Shown here: in pieces, positions 45,679-58,160 of the stretch
Position numbering within the stretch: the stretch's first letter is position 1
Layout: each line of letters starts with the position of its first letter
From: Lysobacter capsici
GTDB taxonomy: Bacteria; Pseudomonadota; Gammaproteobacteria; Xanthomonadales; Xanthomonadaceae
Length of the DNA stretch: 64,000 bases
Assembly: GCF_014779555.2 (NCBI RefSeq)
Contig: NZ_CP094357.1
Span: forward strand, 1,922,001-1,986,000
Reading direction: 5' to 3'
The notes under the pieces: generated by a model
What the model was told of the DNA's origin: nothing
Database searches by the model: none
What the model saw: the letters and a program-made list of their open reading frames with translations, nothing else
Translations under genes and position numbers: made by a program

Positions 45679-45906
45679 ATGAATCGGACTATGATGAAGA
45701 AGATGGCGGCCGTGGTGTTCGCGGCGGGTCTGGCGATCGGCGCCGGCGGCACCGCGAGCGCGCAGGTGGGCGGCCAGTACTGCAATCCCAACGGCGCCAC
45801 CACGACCATCGTGCAGGGCAGCTGGAGGTACTACTACACCTGCAGCAGCCACAAGTGGGTGTTCGTCAAGGCATGCCCGATCGGCGGCGGGCACTGCATC
45901 TTCTGA
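45679..45906 (+). CDS. Small exported peptide, paralog B of an inverted pair
   Basis: 75 residues; signal peptide (MMKKMAAVVFAAGLAIGAGG, cleavage near ASA-Q); mature QYCNPNGATTTIVQGSWRYY and YTCSSHKWVFVKACPIGGGH with four Cys. Ribosome site AAGGGAGCAAGGA. It is followed by a terminator similar to that of paralog A. Confidence 0.75.
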   Translation: MNRTMMKKMAAVVFAAGLAIGAGGTASAQVGGQYCNPNGATTTIVQGSWRYYYTCSSHKWVFVKACPIGGGHCIF

Positions 45907-45983
45907 TCGTAATCATGCGGGCCGTTCCGGTCGGTGCGTGGCGACAGTCATGTCGCCGCGAATCCTGGACGGTCCCATGAATC

Positions 45984-46018
45984 GAAAAGGCCCGGCACAG
46001 ATGCCGGGCCTTTTTGTT
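45984..46018 (+). terminator. Terminator of paralog B gene
   Basis: AAAAGGCCCGGC-ACAGAT-GCCGGGCCTTTTTG, nearly the same hairpin as at 44371. Confidence 0.9.
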
Positions 46019-46204
46019 TGCGCCAACTCATCGTGCTGTCGGAGCGAGCGATTGGTTGCATGGGGCGGAATGCATCAGTTCGATCGAGCCGTCGGCGCCG
46101 CACGATCGGCGCCGCGATTCCATTCACTCGATCGCGACGCTCTGGGATTTCGCGCAAATACTGACGTTGCGTTTCATTGCGCGCCTGACCTGGCGGCACT
46201 TCAC

Positions 46205-47167
46205 CTATCGCGCGGTAGCGAAGCGATCCGCGAGCGCATCGGTCGCGGTGACCAGCGCATCCACGATCGCCGGATCCGCCGCGCTGTGTCCGGCCAGGAC
46301 GATCTTGAGTTCGGCTTCCGGCCACGCCGCGGCCAGGTCGATCGCGCTCTTCGCCGGACAGATGATGTCGTAGCGACCTTGCACGATCGTCGCCGGAATC
46401 TGGCGGATGCGATCGACATCGCGCAGCAGCTGATCGGGCTGCAGGAACACCTGATGACGGAAGTAATGCGCCTCGGCGCGCGCGACGCTGATCGCCACCT
46501 GCGGCTGTTCGAAATTGCCCGCTTCGTTCGGATCGTGGATCAAGGTGGTGCTGCCGCCTTCCCAGTACCCCCACGCCTGCGCCGCGGCCAGGCGCACCTC
46601 CGGATCGTCGCTGTCGAGCCGGCGCCAATAGGCTTCGGTCAGATTGTCGTGTTCGGCTTCGGGAATGTGGGCGAGGTAGTGCGCCCAGCGTTCCGGGAAG
46701 ATCCAGCGCGCGCCGCCGTCGAGTTCGTTGAACCAGCGCAGTTCGCCCGGCCGTCCCAGGAAAATGCCGCGCAGCACCAGGCCGAGCGTGCGTTCGGGAT
46801 GGGCCTGGCTGTAGGCGAGGGCGAGGGTGGAGCCCCACGAACCGCCGAACACTACCCAGCGCTCGATGCCGAAATGCTCGCGGATCGTTTCGATGTCCGC
46901 GACCAGATGCTGGGTGGTGTTGTCGCGCAATTCCGCGTGCGGCGTCGACTTGCCCGCGCCGCGCTGATCGAACAGCACGATCCGATAGCGCCTCGGGTCG
47001 AAAAAGCGGCGGTGATACGGCGACACGCCCGCGCCCGGCCCGCCGTGCAGGAACACGACCGGCAGGCCGTCGGGATTGCCGCATTCTTCGATATGCAGCT
47101 CGTGCAGGTCGTCCACGGCCAGACGGTGAGTGCGGTAGGGCTCGATCTCGGGAAACAGTTCGCGCAC
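46205..47167 (-). CDS. pip: Prolyl iminopeptidase (alpha/beta hydrolase)
   Basis: 320 residues; removes N-terminal proline from peptides. Oxyanion segment HGGPGAGVSP, nucleophile elbow GGSWGS, FDQRGAGKSTPH and the catalytic His in LAGHSAAD near the C-terminus are typical of the S33 family. The start is GTG 47167 (MRELFPEIEPYRTHRL); the frame is open upstream but codes for nothing family-like there. Convergent with the exported peptide gene. Confidence 0.92.
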   Translation of the reverse strand: MRELFPEIEPYRTHRLAVDDLHELHIEECGNPDGLPVVFLHGGPGAGVSPYHRRFFDPRRYRIVLFDQRGAGKSTPHAELRDNTTQHLVADIETIREHFGIERWVVFGGSWGSTLALAYSQAHPERTLGLVLRGIFLGRPGELRWFNELDGGARWIFPERWAHYLAHIPEAEHDNLTEAYWRRLDSDDPEVRLAAAQAWGYWEGGSTTLIHDPNEAGNFEQPQVAISVARAEAHYFRHQVFLQPDQLLRDVDRIRQIPATIVQGRYDIICPAKSAIDLAAAWPEAELKIVLAGHSAADPAIVDALVTATDALADRFATAR

Positions 47168-47427
47168 GGGAAGGGATTCCGTTGGGTTTCGCCGAGCATA
47201 GCCGCGCGGTCGCGCGGGTGTCTTTGCGGGCTCGGTGGCGATCACGCACGAGTGCGCGGCGGTGTCGGACCAGGGCGGCGGCCGGCGGGTGCGGTGGGCT
47301 GCGGCGTTTGTGGTCGCAGCGTAGGCCGGGGGCGCGCCGATCGTCCCGGCCACCGCGATCGCGGGGCGATTTTTCGCCGCGCGCCGGCTAGAATGCGCCG
47401 GCCGCCTCGTTTCGATGCCGGCGCTGC

Positions 47428-47513
47428 GCGAAAGTGGCGGAATTGGTAGACGCACTGGATTTAGGTTCCAGCGGGTAACCCCCGTGCGGGTTCGAGTCCC
47501 GCCTTTCGCACCA
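47428..47513 (+). tRNA. tRNA-Leu (TAG)
   Basis: 86 nt with long variable arm (GCGGGTAACCCCCGTGC). Acceptor GCGAAAG/CTTTCGC, anticodon loop TTTAGGT, encoded CCA. Placement just before tig is common in gammaproteobacteria. Confidence 0.95.
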
Positions 47514-47919
47514 AGGCGTCTGGCCTGAAGGCCATCCGCCTCGAACGCCCCAATGGCAGGCGATTCCGGCCGGGGCTTTCCCCGTTGTGGCATCAGGGCC
47601 GCTCGTTGCGGCGAATCCCGCGGTCAGTCTCAGCCTCCAGCGCCCCACCGAGACAGGATTGGCCCTGCCAGGGCCGCGCCGCCGCCCGCCTGCGTCCCAC
47701 CCAAAGCGTCCGTACCCCCATCCCGATCGCCAAAACGCGACCAATCGCCCGCAAAACCCCGCCCAAGGCCGATCCGGCGGCCGTTGACGCTGGCAGCGGC
47801 GGCCTTTATCGGCCAAACTAGCAAGTTCCGCTGACCGGGACTGCTGCCGCCCAGGCCAGCGGCCGGACAGGATCATCAACATCGTCGCCGCGGCAGGTGC
47901 CGCGGTCGCAGGAGTGGAT
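47514..47919. other. Leader region of tig
   Basis: 406 bp, C-rich on the plus strand, with no gene. A good ribosome site (GCAGGAG) is at its end. Confidence 0.5.
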
Positions 47920-49221
47920 ATGCAAGTTTCGCTCGAATCGCTGGGCTCGCTGGAACGCCGTCTGACCTTCAGCCTCCCCGCCGAAAATCTGGAAACCCAG
48001 GTCGGTGGCCGCCTGCGCGAAATCGCGCGCGACGCCAAGATCAAGGGCTTCCGTCCCGGCAAAGTGCCGACCAAGGTGATCGAGCAGCGCTTCGGCGCCC
48101 AGGTCCGCGCCGAAATCCTCGACGGCCTGCTGCGCGAAAGCTTCAGCAACGCCGTGCGCGAGGAAAAGCTGCAGATCGCCGGTAACCCGCGCATCGAGCC
48201 GGCCGCCGAGGGCGGCGAAACGCTGTCGTACATCGCCACCTTCGAAGTCGTGCCGGATTTCGGCGACATCGACGTGAGCAAGCTGCAGGTCCTTCGCCAC
48301 ACCGCCGAAGTGACCGACACCGACATCGACGCGATGATCGAGAACCTGCGCCTGCAGCGCCGCACCCTGACCACGGTCGAGCGCCCGGCCCAGGCCGGCG
48401 ACGTGGTCGAGCTGGAAACCTGGAGCCAGGTCGGCGACGAACGCCTGCCGGCCGAGGGCGCCGAGTACGGCAGCACCCAGATCGGCTCGGAATCGATGTT
48501 CAAGCCGCTCGAAGACGCCATGATCGGGGTCAAGGCCGGCGAGGAAACCGTCGCCGAGGTCGAATTCCCGGCCGACTGGCGCGCGCCGCAGCTGGCCGGC
48601 CAGAAGGCCAGCGTGCATCTCAAGCTCAACCACGTGTCCGAGCCGGTGCTGCCGGAGGTCGATGCGGCCTTCATCAAGAGCTTCGGCGTGAAGAGCGGCG
48701 ATGTCGAGCAGTTCCGCAACGACATCCGCACCAACCTGGAGCGCGAGCTCAAGGGCGCGCTGATGACCCGCCTGCGCCGCGAAGTCGGCGAGCAGCTCAT
48801 CGCCGCCTACGAGTCGGTCGAAATGCCGCCCAAGCTGGTCGAGAACGAAGCCCGCGACATGGTCTGGCAGACCGTCGAGCAGGCCCGTCGCCAAGGCCGT
48901 CAGATCGAAGCCCCGGCCGATGCGCACCTGAACTACATGGACGCCGCCCGCAAGCGCGTGCTGGTCGGCCTGCTGGTCGGCGAGATCGCGCGCCGCAACG
49001 AGCTGCGTCTGGAGCCCAAGCGCGTCAACGAGACCCTGCGCCTGATCGCCTCGACCTACGAGGAGCCGCAGCAGGTGATCGACCTGTACCGCAACGACCA
49101 GCAGCTGATGGCCGGCCTGCAGAACCGGGTGATGGAAGAGCAGGTGATCGATTGGATCGCCGAGCGCGCCCAGCACACCGAGCAGCCGCTGTCGTTCAGC
49201 GAGGCGATCCGCCCGAACTGA
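47920..49221 (+). CDS. tig: Trigger factor
   Basis: 433 residues, usual length. Ribosome-bound chaperone and peptidyl-prolyl isomerase. N-terminal ribosome-binding signature KGFRPGKVP (residues about 43-51), FKBP-type PPIase domain (about 160-245) and helical C-terminal arms. ATG 47920 lies 6 nt after AGGAG; the in-frame GTG at 47914 is inside the ribosome site. First gene of the tig-clpP-clpX-lon-hupB cluster. Confidence 0.96.
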   Translation: MQVSLESLGSLERRLTFSLPAENLETQVGGRLREIARDAKIKGFRPGKVPTKVIEQRFGAQVRAEILDGLLRESFSNAVREEKLQIAGNPRIEPAAEGGETLSYIATFEVVPDFGDIDVSKLQVLRHTAEVTDTDIDAMIENLRLQRRTLTTVERPAQAGDVVELETWSQVGDERLPAEGAEYGSTQIGSESMFKPLEDAMIGVKAGEETVAEVEFPADWRAPQLAGQKASVHLKLNHVSEPVLPEVDAAFIKSFGVKSGDVEQFRNDIRTNLERELKGALMTRLRREVGEQLIAAYESVEMPPKLVENEARDMVWQTVEQARRQGRQIEAPADAHLNYMDAARKRVLVGLLVGEIARRNELRLEPKRVNETLRLIASTYEEPQQVIDLYRNDQQLMAGLQNRVMEEQVIDWIAERAQHTEQPLSFSEAIRPN

Positions 49222-49334
49222 GCGGCGTCGCGCACGGCCGGCGCGATCGCTCGCGCCGGCGCTTCCGGACCCGTTGCGGACGCTGTCCGGAACGGGCGCG
49301 GGGAACCGCCAAAACGTTTTTAGCAATCGCGCCT

Positions 49335-49360
49335 CTTGCGCTGCGGTCCGGCCGGCCCCA
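49335..49360 (+). promoter_or_regulatory. Heat-shock (sigma-32)-like promoter of clpP
   Basis: CTTGCG, 15 bp, CCCCA(AGT), about 65 bp before clpP. The -10 is a good match to the CCCCAT core; the -35 is partial. The same CTTGC-N16-CCCCA geometry is found before lon (52126). Confidence 0.5.
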
Positions 49361-49424
49361 AGTTGGCCGGACCGCGCTGCGTTTATCAGCGCACTTCTAC
49401 GTCAGCCAATAGGTGCCGTTGAAC

Positions 49425-50051
49425 ATGGACAACCGAACCAAAGCCTTGAACCTGGTGCCGATGGTGGTCGAACAGACCAGCCGCGGCGAGCGCGCGTACG
49501 ACATCTACTCGCGCCTGCTCAAGGAACGCATCATCTTCCTGGTCGGCGGCGTCGACGACCACGTCGCCAACGTCATCGTGGCGCAGATGCTGTTCCTGGA
49601 AGCCGAAAATCCCGAAAAGGACATCAGCCTCTACATCAACTCGCCCGGTGGCGTGGTCACCGCCGGCATGGCGATCTACGACACCATGCAGTACATCAAG
49701 CCCGACGTGAGCACGATCTGCATCGGCCAGGCCGCCAGCATGGGCGCCTTGCTGCTGGCCTCGGGCGCCAAGGGCAAGCGTCTGGCGCTGCCGAATTCGC
49801 GCGTGATGATCCATCAGCCGCTCGGCGGCTTCCAGGGTCAGGCGACCGATATCGACATCCACGCCCGCGAGATCCTGACCCTGCGTCAGCGCCTCAACGA
49901 GATTCTGGCCAAGCACACCGGCCAGGACCTGGAGACGATCGCCCGCGATACCGAGCGCGACAACTTCAAGAGCGCCCAAGCCGCACTCGAATACGGCCTG
50001 ATCGATCAGGTCGTGGACCGTCGCCCCGAAGAGTCGGTGCAGCCGTCCTGA
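49425..50051 (+). CDS. clpP: ATP-dependent Clp protease proteolytic subunit
   Basis: 208 residues. Tetradecameric serine protease paired with ClpX. Catalytic triad Ser105 ([10 protein letters not shown]), His130 (MIHQPLGG) and Asp179, with the same spacing as E. coli. ATG 49425 ([17 protein letters not shown]) fits the family; a GTG at 49413 is less likely. Confidence 0.97.
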   Translation: MDNRTKALNLVPMVVEQTSRGERAYDIYSRLLKERIIFLVGGVDDHVANVIVAQMLFLEAENPEKDISLYINSPGGVVTAGMAIYDTMQYIKPDVSTICIGQAASMGALLLASGAKGKRLALPNSRVMIHQPLGGFQGQATDIDIHAREILTLRQRLNEILAKHTGQDLETIARDTERDNFKSAQAALEYGLIDQVVDRRPEESVQPS

Positions 50052-50255
50052 GTCAGGCCGCGGACCCGGTAATGACGCAAACCCTTGATCGCGCTGGGAA
50101 TCCAGGGCGAGGCCCACGCGACAGGGTAGGCCGGGGACGCTGTGTTATTCTCGGGTCGGCATAACTGAATCAGCGTTGGCGGCGCTTGCCGCCAAGGCTT
50201 TTTGGGCATATTAAGAACCAGGCTTCACACTGAGCAGCAACGGACCCCACCAAGC

Positions 50256-51545
50256 ATGACCGACGATCGACAAGGACGCAGCACGGGCGACAGCAACAAG
50301 ATCCTGTATTGCTCGTTCTGCGGTAAAAGCCAGCACGAAGTCCGCAAGCTGATTGCGGGTCCGAGCGTCTTCATCTGCGATGAATGCGTCGAGCTTTGCA
50401 ACGACATCATCCGTGAGGAGCTCGAGGAAAAGGCGCAGTCGGCACGCAGTCATCTGCCCAAGCCGCGCGAGATCCTCGAGGTGCTGGACCAATACGTGAT
50501 CGGCCAGCTGCGCGCCAAGCGCACGCTTGCTGTGGCCGTGTACAACCACTACAAGCGCATCGAGAGCCGGCAGAGGAACGACGACGTCGAATTGTCGAAG
50601 TCGAACATCCTGCTGGTCGGCCCGACCGGTTCGGGCAAGACGCTGCTGGCCGAAACGCTGGCGCGGCTGCTCAACGTGCCGTTCACGATCGCCGACGCCA
50701 CCACCCTGACCGAAGCCGGTTATGTGGGCGAAGACGTCGAGAACATCATCCAGAAGCTGTTGCAGAAGTGCGATTACGATGTCGAGAAGGCCCAGCAGGG
50801 CATCGTCTACATCGACGAAATCGACAAGATCTCGCGCAAGAGCGACAACCCCTCGATCACCCGCGACGTGTCCGGCGAAGGCGTGCAGCAGGCGCTGCTC
50901 AAGCTGATCGAAGGCACTGTAGCCAGCGTGCCGCCGCAGGGCGGGCGCAAGCATCCGCAGCAGGAATTCCTGCAGGTCGACACGCGCAACATCTTGTTCG
51001 TGGTCGGCGGCGCGTTCGCGGGCCTGGACAAGATCATCCAGCAGCGCAGCACCGAAGCCGGCGGCATCGGTTTCGGCGCCAAGGTCAAGAGCAGCGAGCG
51101 CAAGGTCGAGATCGGCAAGATCCTGGCCGAAGTCGAGCCCGAGGACCTGATCAAGTTCGGCCTGATCCCCGAGTTCGTCGGCCGCCTGCCGGTGGTCGCC
51201 ACGCTCGAGGAACTCGACGAAGCGGCGCTGATCTCGATCCTGACCGAGCCCAAGAACGCGATCACCAAGCAGTTCCGCAAGCTGTTCGAGATGGAGAGCG
51301 TCGAGCTCGAGTTCCGTCCCGACGCGCTCGCGGCGATCGCGCGCAAGGCGCTCAAGCGCAAGACCGGCGCGCGCGGCCTGCGCACCATCGTCGAATCGGT
51401 GCTGCTGGACACGATGTATGAACTGCCGTCGCTGGAAAACGTCAGCAAGGTGGTCGTCGACGAGTCGGTGATCGAGCACAAGTCCGAGCCGTATCTGATC
51501 TATCAGACGCCGCCGGCGCAGCCGAAGGTCGCCGCGGCCGAGTAA
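50256..51545 (+). CDS. clpX: ATP-dependent Clp protease ATP-binding subunit ClpX
   Basis: 429 residues. AAA+ unfoldase that feeds ClpP. Zinc-binding domain Cys19/22/41/44 (YCSFCGK ... ICDECVELC), Walker A GPTGSGKT, Walker [17 protein letters not shown] pore loop and the IGF loop (GGIGFGAKV) that docks to ClpP are all present. Follows clpP by 204 bp and ends with its own terminator. Confidence 0.97.
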   Translation: MTDDRQGRSTGDSNKILYCSFCGKSQHEVRKLIAGPSVFICDECVELCNDIIREELEEKAQSARSHLPKPREILEVLDQYVIGQLRAKRTLAVAVYNHYKRIESRQRNDDVELSKSNILLVGPTGSGKTLLAETLARLLNVPFTIADATTLTEAGYVGEDVENIIQKLLQKCDYDVEKAQQGIVYIDEIDKISRKSDNPSITRDVSGEGVQQALLKLIEGTVASVPPQGGRKHPQQEFLQVDTRNILFVVGGAFAGLDKIIQQRSTEAGGIGFGAKVKSSERKVEIGKILAEVEPEDLIKFGLIPEFVGRLPVVATLEELDEAALISILTEPKNAITKQFRKLFEMESVELEFRPDALAAIARKALKRKTGARGLRTIVESVLLDTMYELPSLENVSKVVVDESVIEHKSEPYLIYQTPPAQPKVAAAE

Positions 51546-51584
51546 GCGGCGGCAGCGCGAGGCTGCGGCCATCGCGGGCGATAA

Positions 51585-51620
51585 CGAAAAGACCAGACGC
51601 TCGCGTCTGGTCTTTTTCGT
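51585..51620 (+). terminator. Terminator of clpX
   Basis: AACGAAAAGACCAGACG-CTCG-CGTCTGGTCTTTTTCGTT. Confidence 0.92.
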
Positions 51621-52205
51621 TGTGGGGACGCGCGATCAGGGACGCGTTGAGGCGGTGGTTGGCCCGCAAGGCAGTCTCGGGCTCGGATTTCATCACCCAG
51701 GCCGCGGCAAACACCCGGCGCTTTTCAGCTTGCGCTGACCTGGGCCGAAAACATCGGCGGTGAGGCGCTTTACGGAGCCTCGAATGCCGCGATTCATCGG
51801 GTCTGCGCGACCGCTGGCGGCGCCACTGGCATGGGCGAAGCAGGGAAGCCCCGAAACCATCCCGGCACCGCCGGCAGAGGCAGCCAGGCCCGGGGATGAA
51901 TGGTGGGCCGCGGCATCCCGCCGACCTGTCCGATCCGCGCCCGGATCGGCGTGTGTTCAGTCAAGAACGGCGTAAGGTGCGAATCAGGCGCCCGCGTTAC
52001 CGGCCGCGTGCCGGTCCGCGCTTGCCGACTGTGGACAAGGCTGGAGCTTTGCATGCCGAAAACGCTTCAATCCACTGATTAACAACGGTTTTAAAGGACA
52101 ACGGACCGCCGCTGCACACGCCGCGCTTGCATCGCTCAGGCGGCAACCCCATAAATCGGTCATGGCGGCCGTAGTGGCCGCAGATCGTATTCATCTGGAG
52201 TCCGC
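51621..52205. other. clpX-lon intergenic region
   Basis: 585 bp without a supportable gene. It carries the sigma-32-like promoter of lon near its right end. Confidence 0.55.
52126..52154 (+). promoter_or_regulatory. Heat-shock (sigma-32)-like promoter of lon
   Basis: CTTGCA, 15 bp, CCCCATAA, ending 51 bp before the lon ATG. This agrees with the known heat-shock control of lon in E. coli. Confidence 0.6.
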
Positions 52206-54638
<2,433 letters not shown>

Positions 54639-54715
54639 CTCGGGCCGCTGGTCGGAATCCATCGTCCCGGGGCAATAAAAATCGCTGAAAGCCGCGCCAC
54701 AGCTAGCTTTCAAGC

Positions 54716-54744
54716 TTGCGCCCCCAAAATGCCGCTGGTATAAC
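54716..54744 (+). promoter_or_regulatory. Sigma-70-like promoter of hupB
   Basis: TTGCGC, 17-bp spacer, TATAAC, about 134 bp before hupB. It implies a long leader. Confidence 0.6.
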
Positions 54745-54877
54745 GACCGCAACCGCGCTGCAGCATCCCCACAACAAATCTGCAGAACGGCACACTTGAT
54801 CGGAACGTTCGCCTCCTGCGGCGTTCGTTCCGATTCTCAGAACACGCGGTCACACCGCACAGGGAGTCAAGAAACTA

Positions 54878-55150
54878 ATGAACAAGGCCGAACTCGTAGG
54901 CGCCGTTGCCGAAACCGCCGAGCTGTCGAAGACCGACGCTACCGCCGCCGTCGATGCACTGATCGACGTCGTCACCAAGGCGCTCAAGAAGGGCGACACT
55001 GTCACGCTCGTAGGCTTCGGCACCTTCCAGGTGCGCCAGCGCGCCGCGCGCCAGGGCCGCAACCCGAAGACCGGCGAGACCATCAAGATCGCGGCTTCGC
55101 AGAATCCTTCCTTCAAGGCTGGCAAGGCGCTGAAGGATGCTGTAAACTAA
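54878..55150 (+). CDS. hupB: DNA-binding protein HU-beta
   Basis: 90 residues, starts [20 protein letters not shown]. Nucleoid protein that bends DNA as a dimer. Beta-arm motif [21 protein letters not shown] with the intercalating NP pair. Directly downstream of lon, the standard location. Confidence 0.97.
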   Translation: MNKAELVGAVAETAELSKTDATAAVDALIDVVTKALKKGDTVTLVGFGTFQVRQRAARQGRNPKTGETIKIAASQNPSFKAGKALKDAVN

Positions 55151-55211
55151 GCAGCTCGCCGACGATGCCAACGCATCGAAGGCAGAATCGAAGCAACGAA
55201 CCCAGATGCTC

Positions 55212-55286
55212 GGGTGCTTAGCTCAGCGGTAGAGCGTCTCCTTTACACGGAGAGGGTCGGGGGTTCGAAACCCTCAGCACCCACCA
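55212..55286 (+). tRNA. tRNA-Val (TAC)
   Basis: 75 nt. Acceptor GGGTGCT/AGCACCC, anticodon loop TTTACAC, encoded CCA. Confidence 0.95.
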
Positions 55287-55377
55287 GACTCTGGTCTTTC
55301 TGCCGCCCAGTCCGCCTGAACACGGATTGCCCAGCAAGACGCGAGTCGGGTTCGTACTTCGAAAGTTTCAAAGCAGC

Positions 55378-55454
55378 GGAGTGGTAGTTCAGTCGGTTAG
55401 AATGCTGGCCTGTCACGCCGGAGGTCGCGGGTTCGAGTCCCGTCCACTCCGCCA
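55378..55454 (+). tRNA. tRNA-Asp (GTC), copy 1
   Basis: 77 nt. Acceptor GGAGTGG/CCACTCC, anticodon loop CTGTCAC, encoded CCA. Followed by a terminator hairpin at 55461-55493. Confidence 0.95.
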
Positions 55455-55460
55455 GTTTTG

Positions 55461-55493
55461 CCAGAGGCGCCGGGAACGGCGCCTTTGTTTTTA
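55461..55493 (+). terminator. Terminator after tRNA-Asp copy 1
   Basis: AGAGGCGCCG-GGAA-CGGCGCCTTTGTTTTT. Confidence 0.8.
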
Positions 55494-55569
55494 TATAAGT
55501 GAGAGCCCTGTATTTTCGGTCGCGACCCGGCCGGCGGATTCGGGGTTAACTGCAAAAGTTTCAAAGCGC

Positions 55570-55646
55570 GGAGTGGTAGTTCAGTCGGTTAGAATGCTGG
55601 CCTGTCACGCCGGAGGTCGCGGGTTCGAGTCCCGTCCACTCCGCCA
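55570..55646 (+). tRNA. tRNA-Asp (GTC), copy 2
   Basis: Identical in sequence to copy 1, 192 bp downstream, with conserved flanks (AGTTTCAAAGC before, hairpin after). Confidence 0.95.
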
Positions 55647-55652
55647 GTTTCT

Positions 55653-55686
55653 CCAAAGGCATCGGCAACGATGCCTTTGTTTTTTC
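55653..55686 (+). terminator. Terminator after tRNA-Asp copy 2
   Basis: CAAAGGCATCG-GCAA-CGATGCCTTTGTTTTTT. Confidence 0.85.
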
Positions 55687-55725
55687 CAGGTTTTGCGCGG
55701 CACCGGCAACGGCGCCTGCGTTTTA

Positions 55726-55756
55726 AAAAGGCGCCCCGCAACGGGCGCCTTTTTTC
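55726..55756 (+). terminator. Second terminator before ppiD
   Basis: AAAAAGGCGCCC-CGCAA-CGGGCGCCTTTTTTC. The rest of 55757-56030 is the ppiD leader and holds no gene. Confidence 0.85.
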
Positions 55757-56030
55757 TTGCTTCGAGATTGTGGTGGCGGCGTTTGTCCGGATCGCGATGG
55801 CGCCTGGTCTGAATCCGGCCGGGGCCGGCGAGGATCGGGCAGGGCAGCAGCGGCGACCGATTCGCCGGACGGAACCCCGGCGCATCGCCCCCTGGCCCTT
55901 AGCCTCTGGCGTCCGTCCTGGCGTGGCGGTCCCCGACCGTCCCCGCGAATGCGACCGACGTCGCCCCCTCCCGCCCACGGCCCGGAACCGCGCTAAACTG
56001 TCCGGCTTACGACTGAACGCGACCCGGACA

Positions 56031-58022
56031 ATGCTGCAGACACTTCGCGACAAGACCTCTGGCTGGATCGCCACGGTGATCCTGGGACTGCTGATCATTC
56101 CCTTCGCCTTCGTCGGCATCGAGCAATACCTCGTGCAGCGCGTCGACAGCGCGGTCGCGCGCATCGAGATCGCGCCGACGTGGTGGCGTTCGGCGCCGTC
56201 GTGGTGGCCCGCTTCGATGCTGTGGAAGCACGAGTCGATCGATCGCTCGCAGTTCGACGAGCGTTTCCAGCAAGAACGCGAACGTCGCCGCGCCCAGCAG
56301 GGCGAGCAGTTCGACGCGCGCGAGTTCGAGACCCTGGAAAGCAAGCGCGAAGTGCTGGAGCTGTTGATCGACGAACGCGTGCGCAAGCTCGCCGCCGACG
56401 TCGACGGCCTGGCGGTCAGCGACGCGCTGGTGGTCAAGACCATCCAGAGCATTCCCGACTTCCAGGACGGCAACGGCAAGTTCAGTCAGGAACGCTACGT
56501 GCTCGGCCTGCAGATGCGCCAGCCGGCGCAGACGCCGGCGCAGTTCGAACAGTTCGTGCGCGAACGGCTGATGGAAGGCCTGCTGACCAGCAGCGTCGGC
56601 CAGAGCAACTTCCTCACCCACAGCGAGATCGATCGACTGGTCAAGCTGATGGGCGAAAAGCGCGACGTCAGCCTGGTGATGCTGCCGGCGCCGGCCGCGG
56701 ACACCTCCGAAGTCGCCGCCGCCGATATCCAGAAGTGGTACGACAGCCACGCCAAGGATTTCCGCGCGCCCGAGAGCGTCAACATCGAATACGTCGAAGT
56801 GATCGGCGCGAACCTGCCGCCGCCGGCGCCGCCGACCGAACAGGCGCTGCAAGAGCGTTACAAGAACGAGCAAAAGCGCTTCCTCGCCGAAGAACAGCGG
56901 CAGATCTCGCACATCCAGATCAACGTGCCCGAAGGCGCCGATGCCGCCGCGCAGAAGGCCGCCGAAACCAAGGCCAACCAGATCGCCGCGCAGGCCAAGG
57001 CGCCGGGCGCCGATTTCGCCGCGCTGGCGCGCGCCAACAGCGACGACCTGGGTTCCAAGGCCGCCGGCGGCGACCTGGGCTGGGTCGGCAAGGGCGCGAT
57101 TCCCGGTGCGTTCGACACCGCCGCGTTCAAGCTCAAGGCCGGCGAAGTCAGCGCGCCGGTGAAAGACGAAAGCGGTTGGCACGTGATCCTGGTGCGCGAG
57201 ATCAAGAGCGGCCAGCAGCAGCCGTTCGAACAGGTGCGCGAGGCGCTGGTGCGCGAGGAAACCGAGTCGCTGCGCGAGAACGCGTTCAAGGACGTCTCGG
57301 GCAAGCTGGTCGATCTGGTCTACAAGAACCCGACCACGCTCGAAGGTCCGGCCAAGCAGATGAATCTGCCGCTGCTCAAGCTCGGCCCGATCACCCGCGA
57401 CGCCGCCAGCAACACCGGCATCGCCAAGAATCCGGCGGTGATCCGCGCGGCGTTCTCCGAGGCGCGCATCCAGGACAACACGGTCAGCGATCCGATCGAT
57501 ATCGGCCAGGACCACAGCGTGCTGATCCGGGTCGTGGCGCACACGCCCGAGCGCGCGCTGCCGTTGGCTCAGGTCCGCGACAAGGTGATCGCCGCGGTGC
57601 GCGCCGATCGCACCGCCAAGGCCGCCGAGAAGGAAGCCGACGCGCTGGTCGCGCGCATCAACGGCGGCGAGACCATCGCCGCGGTCGCCGCGTCCAAGCA
57701 GTTGCCGGCGCCGGAAACGCTGCCCGACGTCGCCCGCGGCATGCCGCTGCCGACGCCCGAAGTCAGCGAGGCGATCTTCCTGGTCAAGGCACCGGCCGCG
57801 GGCAAGGTCGCGGCCGGCAAGGCCGGGCTGCCCGATGGCCGCATGGTGCTGTTCGCGATCAACAAGGTCGTGCCGGGCAAGGCGTCGGATATTCCGGCGA
57901 CGCAGATGGACATGCTGCGCACCCAGATCACCCAGATGGGCGGTATCGACGAAAGCCGCGAGCTGACCTCGGCGCTGCGCAAGCGCATGCAGATCAAGGT
58001 GATGGACGACAACTTGCGCTGA
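56031..58022 (+). CDS. ppiD: Periplasmic folding chaperone PpiD (SurA N / parvulin)
   Basis: 663 residues. Inner-membrane anchored, helix near the N-terminus (WIATVILGLLIIPFAFVGI), SurA_N-like chaperone region, and a parvulin domain (about 280-380, RQISHIQINVPEGADAA ... DLGWVGKGAIPGAFDTAAF). It assists outer-membrane protein folding at the Sec exit. A Trp-rich segment (PTWWRSAPSWWPASMLW) follows the helix where E. coli has a short linker. Start MLQTLRDKTSG is standard. Location after lon-hupB-tRNA is conserved. Confidence 0.92.
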   Translation: MLQTLRDKTSGWIATVILGLLIIPFAFVGIEQYLVQRVDSAVARIEIAPTWWRSAPSWWPASMLWKHESIDRSQFDERFQQERERRRAQQGEQFDAREFETLESKREVLELLIDERVRKLAADVDGLAVSDALVVKTIQSIPDFQDGNGKFSQERYVLGLQMRQPAQTPAQFEQFVRERLMEGLLTSSVGQSNFLTHSEIDRLVKLMGEKRDVSLVMLPAPAADTSEVAAADIQKWYDSHAKDFRAPESVNIEYVEVIGANLPPPAPPTEQALQERYKNEQKRFLAEEQRQISHIQINVPEGADAAAQKAAETKANQIAAQAKAPGADFAALARANSDDLGSKAAGGDLGWVGKGAIPGAFDTAAFKLKAGEVSAPVKDESGWHVILVREIKSGQQQPFEQVREALVREETESLRENAFKDVSGKLVDLVYKNPTTLEGPAKQMNLPLLKLGPITRDAASNTGIAKNPAVIRAAFSEARIQDNTVSDPIDIGQDHSVLIRVVAHTPERALPLAQVRDKVIAAVRADRTAKAAEKEADALVARINGGETIAAVAASKQLPAPETLPDVARGMPLPTPEVSEAIFLVKAPAAGKVAAGKAGLPDGRMVLFAINKVVPGKASDIPATQMDMLRTQITQMGGIDESRELTSALRKRMQIKVMDDNLR

Positions 58023-58160
58023 GCGCGGGCGGGCTGCGAGCCGTCGCGGATGACGGTGATCGCGGGCACCATCTGGCCTTTCACGCAGGTTCGCACGGTC
58101 CGCCGCGGGGCGTTTTCATAACGCTCCGCGGTGCGCGCGACGCATTCGAGGAGATAAGCC

